This document shows, piece after piece, positions 1 through 12,363 of a DNA stretch of 41,774 nucleotides. Under the pieces are notes generated by a model. The model was not told the origin of the DNA, made no database searches, and saw nothing but the letters and a program-made list of their open reading frames with translations. This DNA is from Opitutales bacterium (GTDB taxonomy: Bacteria > Verrucomicrobiota > Verrucomicrobiia > Opitutales > Oceanipulchritudinaceae): the NCBI GenBank assembly GCA_020831485.1, contig JAFIGG010000031.1:1-41774 (forward strand), given 5' to 3'. How positions within the stretch are numbered: the first letter of the stretch is position 1; every line of letters starts with the position of its first letter. Made by a program: the position numbers and the translations under genes.

Positions 1-2
1 TT

Positions 3-4390
<4,388 letters not shown>

Positions 4391-4549
4391 GGTACGGAGT
4401 CTCGCTGACGAATGCGGCCCTTTCAACCGGTGCGAAGGTCTGCCAGTAAGAAGTTGTTCCAGGACTTTTGTGCCTGTCCGCAAACGGAGGTGAATGTTGG
4501 CTCGAATCTGGTTTTAACCGGATAGGTTGGCGCTTCCAGCACCTCCAGC

Positions 4550-5686
4550 TCATCTATTCAAAATTATCCAGAACAAACTGCCCCCTTCCGGGCGGTTTCT
4601 GACATTGATGCTGCCGCCATGGCGTTCGACCGCCAGTTTGCAGAATGTCAGGCCCAGTCCACTGGAGTTTTTCGCCTGGGTATTCTCGGCTTGGCCGAAC
4701 TTTTCAAAAATACGCTCCTGAAATTTTTCGGGAATCCCAGGTCCGTTGTCTGCAACATCAATTCGGACCTGGCCGTTTTCGCCGCTCACCGCGATATCAA
4801 TTCTGCCGCCCTTTTTGGGGCTGAATTTACAGGCGTTGCCTAGCAGATTGGTGAGGACCCTGCTCAGGAGGTTTGAATCTGCTTTGATTTCAAGTGGAGT
4901 TTCCGGCAGATTGCAGATGCACTGTTTTTCGCGGAGGAAGGGAGCCATCTCTTCCACGGCCTGGTTGACCAGGTTCTTGAGGTCGCAGGTTTCCCTCCTT
5001 ATAGGCATCTCGTTAGCCTCCAGACGGCTTACGTCGAGCAAGTTGTCGATCATTGACTTTAGGATTACAGTGGATTCCCGGGCACCCTTGATAAGCCCCA
5101 AATCGTCTTCATGCAGTCGATCTTTTGCCATTCTTTTGAGCAGGTCGATGTATCCCATGATTACCATCAAGGGTGAGCGCATGTCGTGTACTATCATGTG
5201 AGTGAGCTCGTCCCGGAATGTCTCCAGTTGTTTCAGCTGACTGTAGCTATCCTGAAGCTTGTCGTAGAGTTTTTTTTCGCGGATGGCATTATTGACCCTC
5301 AAGAGAGTATCTGGAATGTCTATAGGCTTAACCAGAAAATCATTGGCTCCAGCTTTGATCCCCATCAGTCGCTCTTTGCGCTCGGAAAGCGCGGTAACCA
5401 TGATGACGGGAATGTGTCTCAAGGCCGCATCCGATTTCATTTGAAGGCAGACCTCAAAGCCGTCGAGTTTTGGCATCATCACGTCGAGCAATACGACATC
5501 GGGCAGGTCCTTGCGGATGTGCTGCAGGGCAGCTTCTCCATCGTTGGCTTCATCCACGGTGTGACCATGGGCCTCGAGCGAGTCGCGGAGGAGCGTTCGG
5601 TTTTTCTCTTCATCGTCGACAACCAGGACTCTTCCGAATTGAGGTTGGGTGAATCGACTGTTGGAGGAGGGTGTGTGTGGATTCAT
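4550..5686 (-). CDS. Receiver-histidine kinase (REC-HisKA-HATPase)
   Basis: A 378-residue soluble signalling protein. Residues about 18-135 form a receiver domain with the phospho-accepting Asp68 in VVLLDVMMP and Lys120. A linker leads to the dimerisation helix with His167 (VHDMRSP). The ATP-binding domain follows, with an N box (LLGNACKFSP), a G1 box (DNGPGIP) and a G2 box (SGLGLTFC). The protein lacks membrane segments and any DNA-binding output, so it acts as an intermediate in a phosphorelay. I placed the start at the ATG at 5686, 28 bp after the preceding receiver gene. The upstream in-frame ATG at 5755 would overlap that gene and add 23 unremarkable residues. It is the last of three signalling genes reading leftward. 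Confidence 0.9.
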   Translation of the reverse strand: MNPHTPSSNSRFTQPQFGRVLVVDDEEKNRTLLRDSLEAHGHTVDEANDGEAALQHIRKDLPDVVLLDVMMPKLDGFEVCLQMKSDAALRHIPVIMVTALSERKERLMGIKAGANDFLVKPIDIPDTLLRVNNAIREKKLYDKLQDSYSQLKQLETFRDELTHMIVHDMRSPLMVIMGYIDLLKRMAKDRLHEDDLGLIKGARESTVILKSMIDNLLDVSRLEANEMPIRRETCDLKNLVNQAVEEMAPFLREKQCICNLPETPLEIKADSNLLSRVLTNLLGNACKFSPKKGGRIDIAVSGENGQVRIDVADNGPGIPEKFQERIFEKFGQAENTQAKNSSGLGLTFCKLAVERHGGSINVRNRPEGGSLFWIILNR

Positions 5687-5714
5687 AGATTGCTTTGTTT
5701 GGATGCGGAGAGTG

Positions 5715-6095
5715 CTAACCAGCCGGACGGAGAAACCCGGAAATGGTGGAGGCAAAGGTCCGAGTGTCTATTGGCTTGGTCAGGTAATCCCGGCAGCCGG
5801 CGGCCAGGGCTCTTTCCCGGTCGCCTTTCATCGCATGTGCAGTGAGTGCGACAATTGGGGTGTCGAATCCGGGGATTTCGAGCAACTTGCGGGTGGCTGT
5901 AATGCCATCCATGCCCGGCAGGCCGATGTCCATTATGATAAGGTCGGGTTTGTGATCCATCATGGAAAACGCAGCTTCGGCATCTTCTGCCACGTGCACC
6001 CTGAATCCGGCATGCTCCAGAAGGTCGCAAGCCAACTCCCGGTTTGCAGGGTTGTCTTCAACAACGAGAATGGTTTCCTGTCTTTGGTATTTCAT
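5715..6095 (-). CDS. Stand-alone receiver domain (CheY-like)
   Basis: A 126-residue single-domain response regulator. It has the acidic pair in VVEDN near residue 13, the phosphorylation site Asp56 in IIMDIGLPGMDG, the switch Thr in ALTAHA and the conserved Lys in YLTKPID. No output domain follows, so it probably shuttles phosphate between the two neighbouring kinases or binds a protein target. Its ATG overlaps the stop of the upstream hybrid kinase (ATGA at 6092-6095), indicating translational coupling and a common transcript. The family call is secure; its partner is inferred from gene order. Confidence 0.93.
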   Translation of the reverse strand: MKYQRQETILVVEDNPANRELACDLLEHAGFRVHVAEDAEAAFSMMDHKPDLIIMDIGLPGMDGITATRKLLEIPGFDTPIVALTAHAMKGDRERALAAGCRDYLTKPIDTRTFASTISGFLRPAG

Positions 6096-8569
6096 GACGC
6101 ATTTCCACGATTGCAGCTTCGGCTGCCTGAATCTACCAAACGGTCGAGTTCAGTGAGGAACTGCTCGAGACCGTTCTTTTGTGAGATTCCCTGAACTTGC
6201 ATGCGCAGGGTGCGTTGTTCATCGGCCGTCAGGTCCTTGCTGGTGTAAATAAGTATTGGAATCTCCCGGGTGTCTGGATCAATGCGCAACTGCTTCACCA
6301 CTTCGAAACCGTTGACCTCCGGCATCAATAGATCCAGCGTGATCAAATCGGGTTTTTTGCTCCGGGCCAGCTGGATGGCTTCAGGACCTCTGTAGGATTT
6401 AAGGACATTGAAATCACGTTCTTTCAACGTGGTGCTTATCAGCTCAACCGTAGCCGGATCATCGTCCACCACGAGGACTGACTTGATCGAATGTGGTGCA
6501 CTCTTCGCTGCTTTGTTGAGGGCAGCTATCAAACTGTTGGAGTTGACCGGTTTGGCGAAGCATTCCAGAGCTCCAAGGCTGAAAGCCAGATCTTCATCAT
6601 TGGTGACGGATATAATGATGACTGGTATATCCGCTGTTCGCGGATCCGCTTTGAGCTTTGCCAGAACTTCCCATCCGGTCTGGTCCGGGAGTAGGATGTC
6701 CAGTGTGATGGCTTTGGGGCGACGATCAGCTGCCATTTCAATGGTCTGCTGTCCATTGCGAGCATGGATGACTGCATACCCAGCATTGTTTAGGTGATGG
6801 CTTATAAGGTCTTTGGCTTGCGTGTTGTCTTCTGCAACTAGTACCAGGGGCTGGTTGTCTACTTCTGTCGAAGGCTTGTTCTTTGTCTTTTCTTGTTGTA
6901 CTAGCGGGAGGATAAATCTAAAGAGGCTGCCTTTGCCCTCAATACCCTCGCTCTCCGCCCAGATGGTTCCGCCGTGTAGTTCAACTAGCCGTCGGGTAAG
7001 CGCCAGTCCGAGTCCGGTGCCTTCCTGCTTGCGGGCATAACCAGCGTCCAGCTGTTCGAATTCCTTGAACAGGCGGTGATAGTCTTTCGGCGAAATACCG
7101 ATCCCGTTGTCCTCAACCGATACCTCAAGAAGGGGGCCGGAATCGATGGATGGCTGCGCCGTAAACCTTGCTTTTTCAGATTCTGGAACCTGTCGGGCCG
7201 TCACTTTGACGCAACCTCCATCGGGAGTAAATTTAATCGCATTGCTTAACAGATTGTAGAGGATCTGCTTGAACTTGGAGGTATCGAGCCATGCTTCAGG
7301 AATACTAGGTTCAACGTCGGCCGTAACGGATATGTTCTTCCGGGATGCCAGACTGCCTACAATAGAAAGGGCCCCCTGGACAGTTGTTTTCACATTGGTT
7401 GTAGACGGTTCGAACTTCATGCGGTCAGCTTCGATTTTCGAAAGGTCCAGGATGTCATTTATAAGCTCCAGAAGGTGACGGCCGCTGCCCGTTATGTTGT
7501 CGATGTATTTGTGCTGTTTGGAATTAAGCGAACCAAAGGTTTCATCGGCAAGGATTTCTGAGAAGCCAATGACAGAATTGAGGGGGGTCCGTAATTCATG
7601 GCTCATGTTGGCCAGAAACTGACTCTTCGTTCGGCTCGCCGCTTCAGCTTCCTGGCGCGCTTTGATAAGGTCCTCTTCAGTGCGTTTGCGCCTGTCGTGC
7701 GAACGGTTGAGGCGAATGGCGCTGAACCAGACGACCGCGGTGAGGATGAGCATATTGGCTATCGTCACAATGTTGGTGCCGGTTTCATCGTCCATCCATC
7801 CGTTGTGTGTGCCCCAGATGCGGATGCCGCTTAGTAAGGGAGGAACTGTCAGGATTACGACGAGCAGACGGCGGAGCATCACGCTTCCGGGAGCTTCTCC
7901 TGTAAGGGTCGTCATAAAGGAGGCATGTGGCCGGGCGCAAAGCAGTCCGACGCTAACGATGCAAAAGCTGCCAGCGGTGGACATTGCCATGGGGATGAAT
8001 CTCCCAAAGCCATAGAGAGCTTGGGTTGAATAGGCGTAACCGAGCAGTGCGAGCCAGGCCAGCAGGAACACAGCCAGAGTAAAAAATGGGCCAACAGTTC
8101 GCAAAGCCGATCTTCGTGACTCTGCAAGGAGGGCGGCGATACCGAGGAGAAGGAATGCCAGCGCTGTATTTGGTGCCATGCGGTTAGGCAGGCTGCCTTC
8201 GACGCCGTTTAGCCGTTCAGGAAAGAGCCATTGGTCCACCTTTGGCTCGAAGGCTAAAGCATAATCCAGAAGACGCAGGCTTGCTATTGCGATTAAGGTG
8301 TAGGCCAGGAAGTGAAGCGTCCGTATCGAGTTCGATTTCAAATCGCGGTCTTCTGGCGCTTGCAGCATCAGCCACAGGATAGCTCCGAGGATTAAAAAAC
8401 CGAGCGCGGTTACGGGATTCATTACCAGTGCCTTCGGTAAACTGGCATCCAGTGCCCAGCCAAGCCAGACCAGCAGTGCTACCAGTAAGGACCACACCAC
8501 TGAAATCCTGGCAATGGTCCTTAGCCAGGAGGAGGTTGAAGGTTCGGTCCGTTGTTGGGGAGGATTCAA
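6092..8569 (-). CDS. Membrane hybrid histidine kinase with two receiver domains
   Basis: An 825-residue sensor kinase. The first 285 residues contain about eight hydrophobic segments (roughly 20-40, 52-70, 83-103, 133-149, 161-180, 197-211, 233-250, 266-285) with no sizeable periplasmic loop, so the signal may be membrane-borne. The HisKA helix carries His324 in NMSHELRTP. The ATPase domain has LLSNAIKFTP, DNGIGI and GTGLGLAL. Two receivers follow, with Asp624 (ITLDILLP) and Asp746 (ITLDLLMP). No HPt domain is present. The start is uncertain: the frame opens with TTG at 8569, directly after an in-frame stop, no Shine-Dalgarno sequence is visible, and the next Met is at residue 50, inside the membrane region. 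It is the first gene of the phosphorelay cassette. Confidence 0.92.
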   Translation of the reverse strand: MNPPQQRTEPSTSSWLRTIARISVVWSLLVALLVWLGWALDASLPKALVMNPVTALGFLILGAILWLMLQAPEDRDLKSNSIRTLHFLAYTLIAIASLRLLDYALAFEPKVDQWLFPERLNGVEGSLPNRMAPNTALAFLLLGIAALLAESRRSALRTVGPFFTLAVFLLAWLALLGYAYSTQALYGFGRFIPMAMSTAGSFCIVSVGLLCARPHASFMTTLTGEAPGSVMLRRLLVVILTVPPLLSGIRIWGTHNGWMDDETGTNIVTIANMLILTAVVWFSAIRLNRSHDRRKRTEEDLIKARQEAEAASRTKSQFLANMSHELRTPLNSVIGFSEILADETFGSLNSKQHKYIDNITGSGRHLLELINDILDLSKIEADRMKFEPSTTNVKTTVQGALSIVGSLASRKNISVTADVEPSIPEAWLDTSKFKQILYNLLSNAIKFTPDGGCVKVTARQVPESEKARFTAQPSIDSGPLLEVSVEDNGIGISPKDYHRLFKEFEQLDAGYARKQEGTGLGLALTRRLVELHGGTIWAESEGIEGKGSLFRFILPLVQQEKTKNKPSTEVDNQPLVLVAEDNTQAKDLISHHLNNAGYAVIHARNGQQTIEMAADRRPKAITLDILLPDQTGWEVLAKLKADPRTADIPVIIISVTNDEDLAFSLGALECFAKPVNSNSLIAALNKAAKSAPHSIKSVLVVDDDPATVELISTTLKERDFNVLKSYRGPEAIQLARSKKPDLITLDLLMPEVNGFEVVKQLRIDPDTREIPILIYTSKDLTADEQRTLRMQVQGISQKNGLEQFLTELDRLVDSGSRSCNRGNAS

Positions 8570-8742
8570 GGTGAGTCAATCAGCTATATTTTGGTGATAC
8601 TTGCCCTACATCTCACTTAAAAAACTATCCCATTTATGTATGAATCGAAAGTAAAATCGTGAAAAACCTCTTTGGCCACGACAAATATTAGGCACAGGTT
8701 TCACGCTATCCGGGTTACAGGAGGATATCGGTTGGGCAGAAT

Positions 8743-8819
8743 TGGTCGGGCTGAGAGGATTCGAACCTCCGACCCCTTGCACCCCATGCAAGTGCGCTAC
8801 CAGACTGCGCTACAGCCCG
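8743..8819 (-). tRNA. tRNA-Pro (anticodon GGG)
   Basis: On the minus strand a complete cloverleaf can be folded. The acceptor stem pairs CGGGCTG with CAGCCCG over seven base pairs. The anticodon stem CTTGC/GCAAG encloses the loop ATGGGGT, giving anticodon GGG for proline codon CCC. The T arm contains GGTTCGAATCC. The discriminator base is A and CCA is encoded. The gene stands alone between the hybrid kinase and the sigma factor. Confidence 0.95.
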
Positions 8820-8883
8820 CCCGAAAGGGCAAAATGAATCGGCGAAAGCGTGGCTTAGGTCAAGGTAAAATCAGCGCTTCGAA

Positions 8884-8915
8884 TAAAAAGCCTGATCAGG
8901 CTGCGGTCAGGCTTT
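8884..8915 (-). terminator. Intrinsic terminator overlapping the sigma-factor stop codon
   Basis: Reading the minus strand, AAAGCCTGA and TCAGGCTTT form a nine-base-pair stem around an 11-base loop, followed by further T residues. The last codons and the TGA stop of the ECF sigma-factor gene lie inside the loop and stem, so the 3' end of the coding region doubles as the terminator. Confidence 0.75.
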
Positions 8916-9513
8916 CCGGCAGCAGTTGATCCGGCAGGTTTTGCAGGAGCATTTTGCGTGCGCGGGCGATGCGGCTCTTGATGGTGCCGACGGGCAGTTG
9001 CAACTGCTTCGAGATGGCGTCGTAGCTCATTTCGCGGTAGATGCGCAGCTGCAGGACTTCGCGGTAGATGTCGGGCAGGTTGGGCAGGGCATCCTGAATG
9101 GTCCGGCTCAGCTCCCGCAGGCAAGTTTCATCCTGAGGCTGGTTGCGCGGGCACTCGAGGCAGGTTTCCCAGGTGTGTTCGGCGCTTTCCTGGAGTGGCT
9201 GTTGCATGGAAATGTTCAGCTTGCGACCCCGGCGCATGGTGAACCAGAAGCGGTTGCGGGCCAGGTTGGTGACAATTTGGAACAGCCAGGTTGAGAAAGC
9301 TGCGTCGCCGCGGAAGGAAGAAAGGTTCTGGTAGACCCGTGAAAAGGCGTCCTGAGTGACCTCTTCGGCGTCCTGCACGTTGTCGAGCAGTTGATAGGCG
9401 CGGGCGAACGCTTTGCTCCAGTGGCGTTGAACCAGCTCGTTGAATGCAGCTGTATCCTGCTTGAGGATGCGTTCGATCAATTGACTGTCTGGATCTGCTT
9501 TGCGTTCTTTCAT
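8896..9513 (-). CDS. ECF-type RNA polymerase sigma factor
   Basis: A 205-residue sigma-70 family protein of the extracytoplasmic-function type. Region 2 spans about residues 22-95 (DAEEVTQDAFSRVYQNL, then FSTWLFQIVTNLARN). Region 4 spans about 140-190 with the helix-turn-helix segment MSYDAISKQLQLPVGTIKSR. The linker carries Cys118, Cys121 and Cys131, which is unusual and could bind metal or sense redox, although this is only a suggestion. The ATG at 9513 has no clear Shine-Dalgarno sequence. No anti-sigma factor or zinc-finger partner gene lies next to it; the upstream gene on the same strand is a glycosyltransferase 42 bp away. Its targets cannot be told from this window. Confidence 0.93.
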   Translation of the reverse strand: MKERKADPDSQLIERILKQDTAAFNELVQRHWSKAFARAYQLLDNVQDAEEVTQDAFSRVYQNLSSFRGDAAFSTWLFQIVTNLARNRFWFTMRRGRKLNISMQQPLQESAEHTWETCLECPRNQPQDETCLRELSRTIQDALPNLPDIYREVLQLRIYREMSYDAISKQLQLPVGTIKSRIARARKMLLQNLPDQLLPESLTAA

Positions 9514-9555
9514 ACTAGGGATTACGCAAAACGGATCCGGTTTGGATGCACTTTC

Positions 9556-10380
9556 TCAGGAAAAATTTCGGAACTGCTTGGCGGGGCCCCGGCGATACCA
9601 GAATCCACAGCGGTCACGGCGCCGCAGAGATCCCGGCCAGGCGCAGCGTAGAACCTGCAGAACCGTTTGCCCGAAAGTGAATTGGTCCGCCTTGCGGGCA
9701 GAAGTCAGAATCGGGGTCTTTTGCAGAATATGGAACTGTTTGCGTTCTTTTCGCGCCAGCCGTTTCAGCTTTCTGGAAAAGCCAATTTCCTCACTGGCAT
9801 AAACCCGCTCATCAAAGCCTCCGGTCGATTCAAAGGCCGGACGCGAACAATAGATATAGGCTCCCGCTGCCCAGCGCAGGGACCTCGACAGACTGTTCCA
9901 GCTTGCGAGTCCTGCACGGATATAAAGTGGAATGGAATCCCGGTCGAAGGCCACGCGGGCTCCACCGCCGAGAGACTTGCCTGATTGGATGTCGCTGAGT
10001 GTTGCCGTCAACAACTCCGGTGAAAGCACTGAGTCGGCATCGATGAATATGAACCATTCGCCCCGTGCCGCCTTGGCCGCCGCATTGCGCGCCCGGGCAA
10101 TCTGATTGTGCGTTTCAAAGACCACTCTTGCCCCCTGCGCGCTGGCAATATCCGCCGTGGCGTCGCTGGAATTGTTGTCGCAGACAACAACCTCGAAATC
10201 GGTGCGCCCGATCGCCGCGAATGCTTCCTGCACGGAAGTCAACATTCGCGGCAATTCCGCAGCTTCGTTGAAAGCCGGAACAAGCACACTGATAAAAGGG
10301 GACTGGGAATTGGTGTCAGGCACTACAATTTTAGTGTCAGGCATTTGGGAATCTTCGTCAACTGGTGCCAGGCACTTCAT
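9556..10380 (-). CDS. Family 2 glycosyltransferase
   Basis: A 274-residue GT-A fold glycosyltransferase. The fold starts at about residue 28 with PFISVLVPAFNEA, followed by the nucleotide-binding DNNSSD and the metal-binding Asp-x-Asp in FIFIDADS. The C-terminal part (GGFDERVYASEEIGFSRKL) is typical of GT2 acceptor regions. No membrane segment is evident. The first 24 residues do not belong to the fold: they are encoded by three copies of the GTGCCTGGCAC repeat (KCLAPV, MPDTKIV, VVPDTN). The start is therefore doubtful; ATG at 10380 gives the longest product and ATG at 10344, itself within a repeat copy, is an alternative. Neither has a convincing ribosome site. The sugar donor and acceptor are unknown. 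Confidence 0.88.
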   Translation of the reverse strand: MKCLAPVDEDSQMPDTKIVVPDTNSQSPFISVLVPAFNEAAELPRMLTSVQEAFAAIGRTDFEVVVCDNNSSDATADIASAQGARVVFETHNQIARARNAAAKAARGEWFIFIDADSVLSPELLTATLSDIQSGKSLGGGARVAFDRDSIPLYIRAGLASWNSLSRSLRWAAGAYIYCSRPAFESTGGFDERVYASEEIGFSRKLKRLARKERKQFHILQKTPILTSARKADQFTFGQTVLQVLRCAWPGSLRRRDRCGFWYRRGPAKQFRNFS

Positions 10381-10398
10381 TTTTTGGTGCCAGGCACC
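10311..10398. repeat. Cluster of four GTGCCTGGCAC near-palindromes
   Basis: Four copies of one short element lie in 88 bases: about 10311-10325, 10333-10344, 10363-10376 and 10386-10398. On the minus strand they read as variants of RTGCCTGRCACYA; two have A in place of the second G of GGCAC. Three lie in the first 24 codons of the glycosyltransferase, and one lies between that gene and the upstream transporter. Confidence 0.85.
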
Positions 10399-10411
10399 TC
10401 TTTTTTAAATC

Positions 10412-11296
10412 TTAGGCTGTTAGGACCAGGGCAATCGCGATGCACAGCAGAACGGCGCCGACCAGACGCCGGAGCATAATGCGGCGGCCAGCCTGACCTT
10501 CGAGGTTGGCAAAGAGGCTGCCCGCGACCCAGACCAGTAAAACGCTCCAGAGGCCGCGTGAACTGTAGAGAATGTTGACCGCTGTCGCACGGCCATGGAA
10601 GGCAATCGCCAGGGCCATGCCCACGGCCTGAATCCCGATCAGAGCGGTGCTGATCAGTCCCCATTTCCAGGCTTCCACAGGCGTGTCGCGCAGGCGGCCG
10701 CGGAAGAAGGGGATCAAAGTCAGGGAACTCAGGACCAAACTGTAATTCATGATCACCAGAAAGGTGCCCGGGTGGAAACCCTCCGTACCCTGTTGCACCA
10801 TGACATCCGTCCAGCCGAAGAATGCCGCGCTGATTACGGACAGAACGAGGGCCCGGTAGGTTGAGACCCGGTTGGCAAAGTTGGATGCACTCAGCAGGAA
10901 AATCGCAATGGCGGTGAGAATGGCCCCGAGCCACCAATCCACCGGCACCGGTCCGGCACCCATGGCAACGGTGAATAGGGCCACAAAAACCACCTTTGTG
11001 CCCATCACTGGTGCCTGGACGGAAACATCGCCGTAGCGAATGGCGAGAAATGTGAAGACCTGTCCGAGGAAAAAGCCGAAGCCTGCCAGCAGAGGCCAGT
11101 GGATTCCGCTCCAGCTCTGCGGCCATTCCGCGCTGATGTAAAAAACATGAAAGCACAGGGCCAACATGACATTCGACAGAAAGATATAACGCGCGACGCC
11201 GAAGCCCGCATTCAGCGCCCGTTTCGAAATCAGGGCACCGACCGCATACAGGAAGCCACTTATGAGCGGCAGGACATAATAAATAGGCAGGTTCAT
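10412..11296 (-). CDS. DMT/EamA-family transporter
   Basis: A 294-residue polytopic inner-membrane protein with about ten hydrophobic segments arranged as two halves, the layout of the drug/metabolite transporter (EamA) family. The first half contains LLAGFGFFLGQVFTFLAIRY and the second half GLISTALIGIQAVGMALAIA, comparable positions in the internal repeat. Members move small metabolites; some have no known substrate. The ATG at 11296 is immediately preceded by AGGA with almost no spacer, which is unusually tight for a ribosome site. The gene is divergent from the lipoprotein gene. The downstream glycosyltransferase begins about 30 bp past the stop, separated by a repeat copy, so the two may be cotranscribed. 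Confidence 0.85.
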   Translation of the reverse strand: MNLPIYYVLPLISGFLYAVGALISKRALNAGFGVARYIFLSNVMLALCFHVFYISAEWPQSWSGIHWPLLAGFGFFLGQVFTFLAIRYGDVSVQAPVMGTKVVFVALFTVAMGAGPVPVDWWLGAILTAIAIFLLSASNFANRVSTYRALVLSVISAAFFGWTDVMVQQGTEGFHPGTFLVIMNYSLVLSSLTLIPFFRGRLRDTPVEAWKWGLISTALIGIQAVGMALAIAFHGRATAVNILYSSRGLWSVLLVWVAGSLFANLEGQAGRRIMLRRLVGAVLLCIAIALVLTA

Positions 11297-11424
11297 TCCT
11301 TAAGCCCATGAAAGTGGACTGCTTCCCGTCCGCCGCAAGCGTCGTTGCCGATTATTTCTTTCTAACACGCGCTTTCCCATAAACTTATGAATGGTTTCGG
11401 TCGGGGCTGAATCCAGCGCACAGT

Positions 11425-11437
11425 GGTGCCTGGCACT
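11425..11437 (+). repeat. GTGCCTGGCAC repeat, intergenic copy
   Basis: A single copy, GGTGCCTGGCACT, lies in the 171-bp divergent intergenic region between the DMT transporter and the lipoprotein gene, about 30 bases before the lipoprotein start. It matches the cluster at 10311-10398. Confidence 0.8.
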
Positions 11438-11467
11438 AAGGCCGCAGCTTAAAATCAGGTTTCGCTT

Positions 11468-12067
11468 ATGAAAAAATGTATTCTCATCTCCTTTCTGCCG
11501 ATTATGGCTTTGTTTTTCGCGGCTTGTAGCCCCGCCGATCCCACCGCGTCCCGAGAGTTGTCGCCGGAGCAAAAAGTCTTCTGGGATTCGGTCAGCGAGC
11601 TGTGCGGCAACGCTTATGAAGGGATTCTGGCGGACGCGACGCCCTTTTATGACTCCTTCCGCGTAGACCGGATTCGGATCCATGTGCGCTCCTGCAGCGA
11701 TGACTTGATTCACATTTCCCTGCATCTGGATGACGATCATTCCCGCAATCTGTTGCTGTCCAAGGCCGATGGAACCCTCCGCCTCAAGCACGACCACCGC
11801 AACCGCGACGGCACTGAGGAGGCGATCACCCAGTATGGTGGCGACGCTCCGCAACCGGGACTCGAACACCGTCAGATTTTCATGGCCGATGCCCACACCG
11901 CCGCCATTTTACCTCACCGCCACGACAATTTCTGGTATATCCACATTATGGATGAGAACACTCTATCCTACGGCAATTATTGGCCTGAAGCAGGAAACTC
12001 CATTCGCATGGAATTTGACCTGGCCAATCCCATCGACCCACCCCCGGCTCCATGGGGATACGAATAA
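11468..12067 (+). CDS. Lipoprotein of unknown function
   Basis: A 199-residue predicted lipoprotein. The N-terminus MKKCILISFLPIMALFFAAC has a basic start, a hydrophobic core and a lipobox ending in FAAC, so Cys20 would be lipidated and the mature protein anchored to a membrane. The rest is hydrophilic and I recognise no domain; it is rich in His and Asp (DDDHSRNLLLSK, DHRNRDG) and in aromatic residues near the C-terminus (DNFWYIHIMDENTLSYGNYW). The short C-terminal tail is proline-rich. A TAAAAT sequence about 12 bases before the ATG may be a -10 element. No neighbouring gene suggests a role, and the next feature downstream is tRNA-Lys. Confidence 0.82.
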   Translation: MKKCILISFLPIMALFFAACSPADPTASRELSPEQKVFWDSVSELCGNAYEGILADATPFYDSFRVDRIRIHVRSCSDDLIHISLHLDDDHSRNLLLSKADGTLRLKHDHRNRDGTEEAITQYGGDAPQPGLEHRQIFMADAHTAAILPHRHDNFWYIHIMDENTLSYGNYWPEAGNSIRMEFDLANPIDPPPAPWGYE

Positions 12068-12161
12068 GGCCGGAAACGGATCTATTGAAACCCACTTTTT
12101 CCTTGCACCCTGTCTACGAGGGTACATCTTGTGTGGCTTCTCATTTTGAGAATTCCTCCGT

Positions 12162-12237
12162 GGGTGGTTAGCTCAGTTGGTAGAGCAGGAGACTTTTAAT
12201 CTCTTGGTCCGGGGTTCGAGTCCCCGACCACCTACCA
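12162..12237 (+). tRNA. tRNA-Lys (anticodon UUU)
   Basis: A complete cloverleaf. The acceptor strands GGGTGGT and ACCACCT pair with one G-T wobble. The D arm is AGCTCAGTTGGTAGAGC. The anticodon stem GGAGA/TCTCT encloses the loop CTTTTAA with anticodon TTT. The T arm contains GGGGTTCGAGTCCCC. The discriminator is A and CCA is encoded at 12235-12237. Confidence 0.96.
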
Positions 12238-12272
12238 GGCTTCGTTCCGAGCACAGCGAGGCAACGAAGCCT
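12237..12272 (+). terminator. Hairpin directly after tRNA-Lys
   Basis: AGGCTTCGTT at 12237-12246 is the exact inverse of AACGAAGCCT at 12263-12272, a ten-base-pair stem beginning at the last base of the tRNA. There is no T-run after it, so it may be a processing signal or a factor-dependent stop rather than a classical terminator. The loop holds GAGCACAGCGA, which recurs at 12286-12296. Confidence 0.5.
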
Positions 12273-12296
12273 GTCACGGCGTATGGAGCACAGCGA
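12249..12296 (+). repeat. Direct repeat GAGCACAGCGA (two copies)
   Basis: The 11-mer GAGCACAGCGA occurs at 12249-12259 and again at 12286-12296, both between tRNA-Lys and the agmatine deiminase start at 12364. The first copy sits in the loop of the hairpin that follows the tRNA. Confidence 0.6.
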
Positions 12297-12363
12297 CAGA
12301 TTTCAAATAGCTCTGCCATCTGGAGCTTGCTTCCGGAATGCACCTTGTATTCGGTCAATCTGC

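Noticed and set aside
11009-11020. GGTGCCTGG in the DMT transporter gene
   Set aside because: Only the left half of the repeat is present; the right arm (GCAC) is missing.
11425-11437. TGGCAC as a sigma-54 promoter half
   Set aside because: No TTGC at the required distance downstream here or at the other repeat copies, and the copies occur inside genes on both strands.
11300-11896. Minus-strand 198-codon frame opposite the lipoprotein gene
   Set aside because: The plus strand has a signal peptide with lipobox and a plausible start; the minus frame lacks recognisable features.
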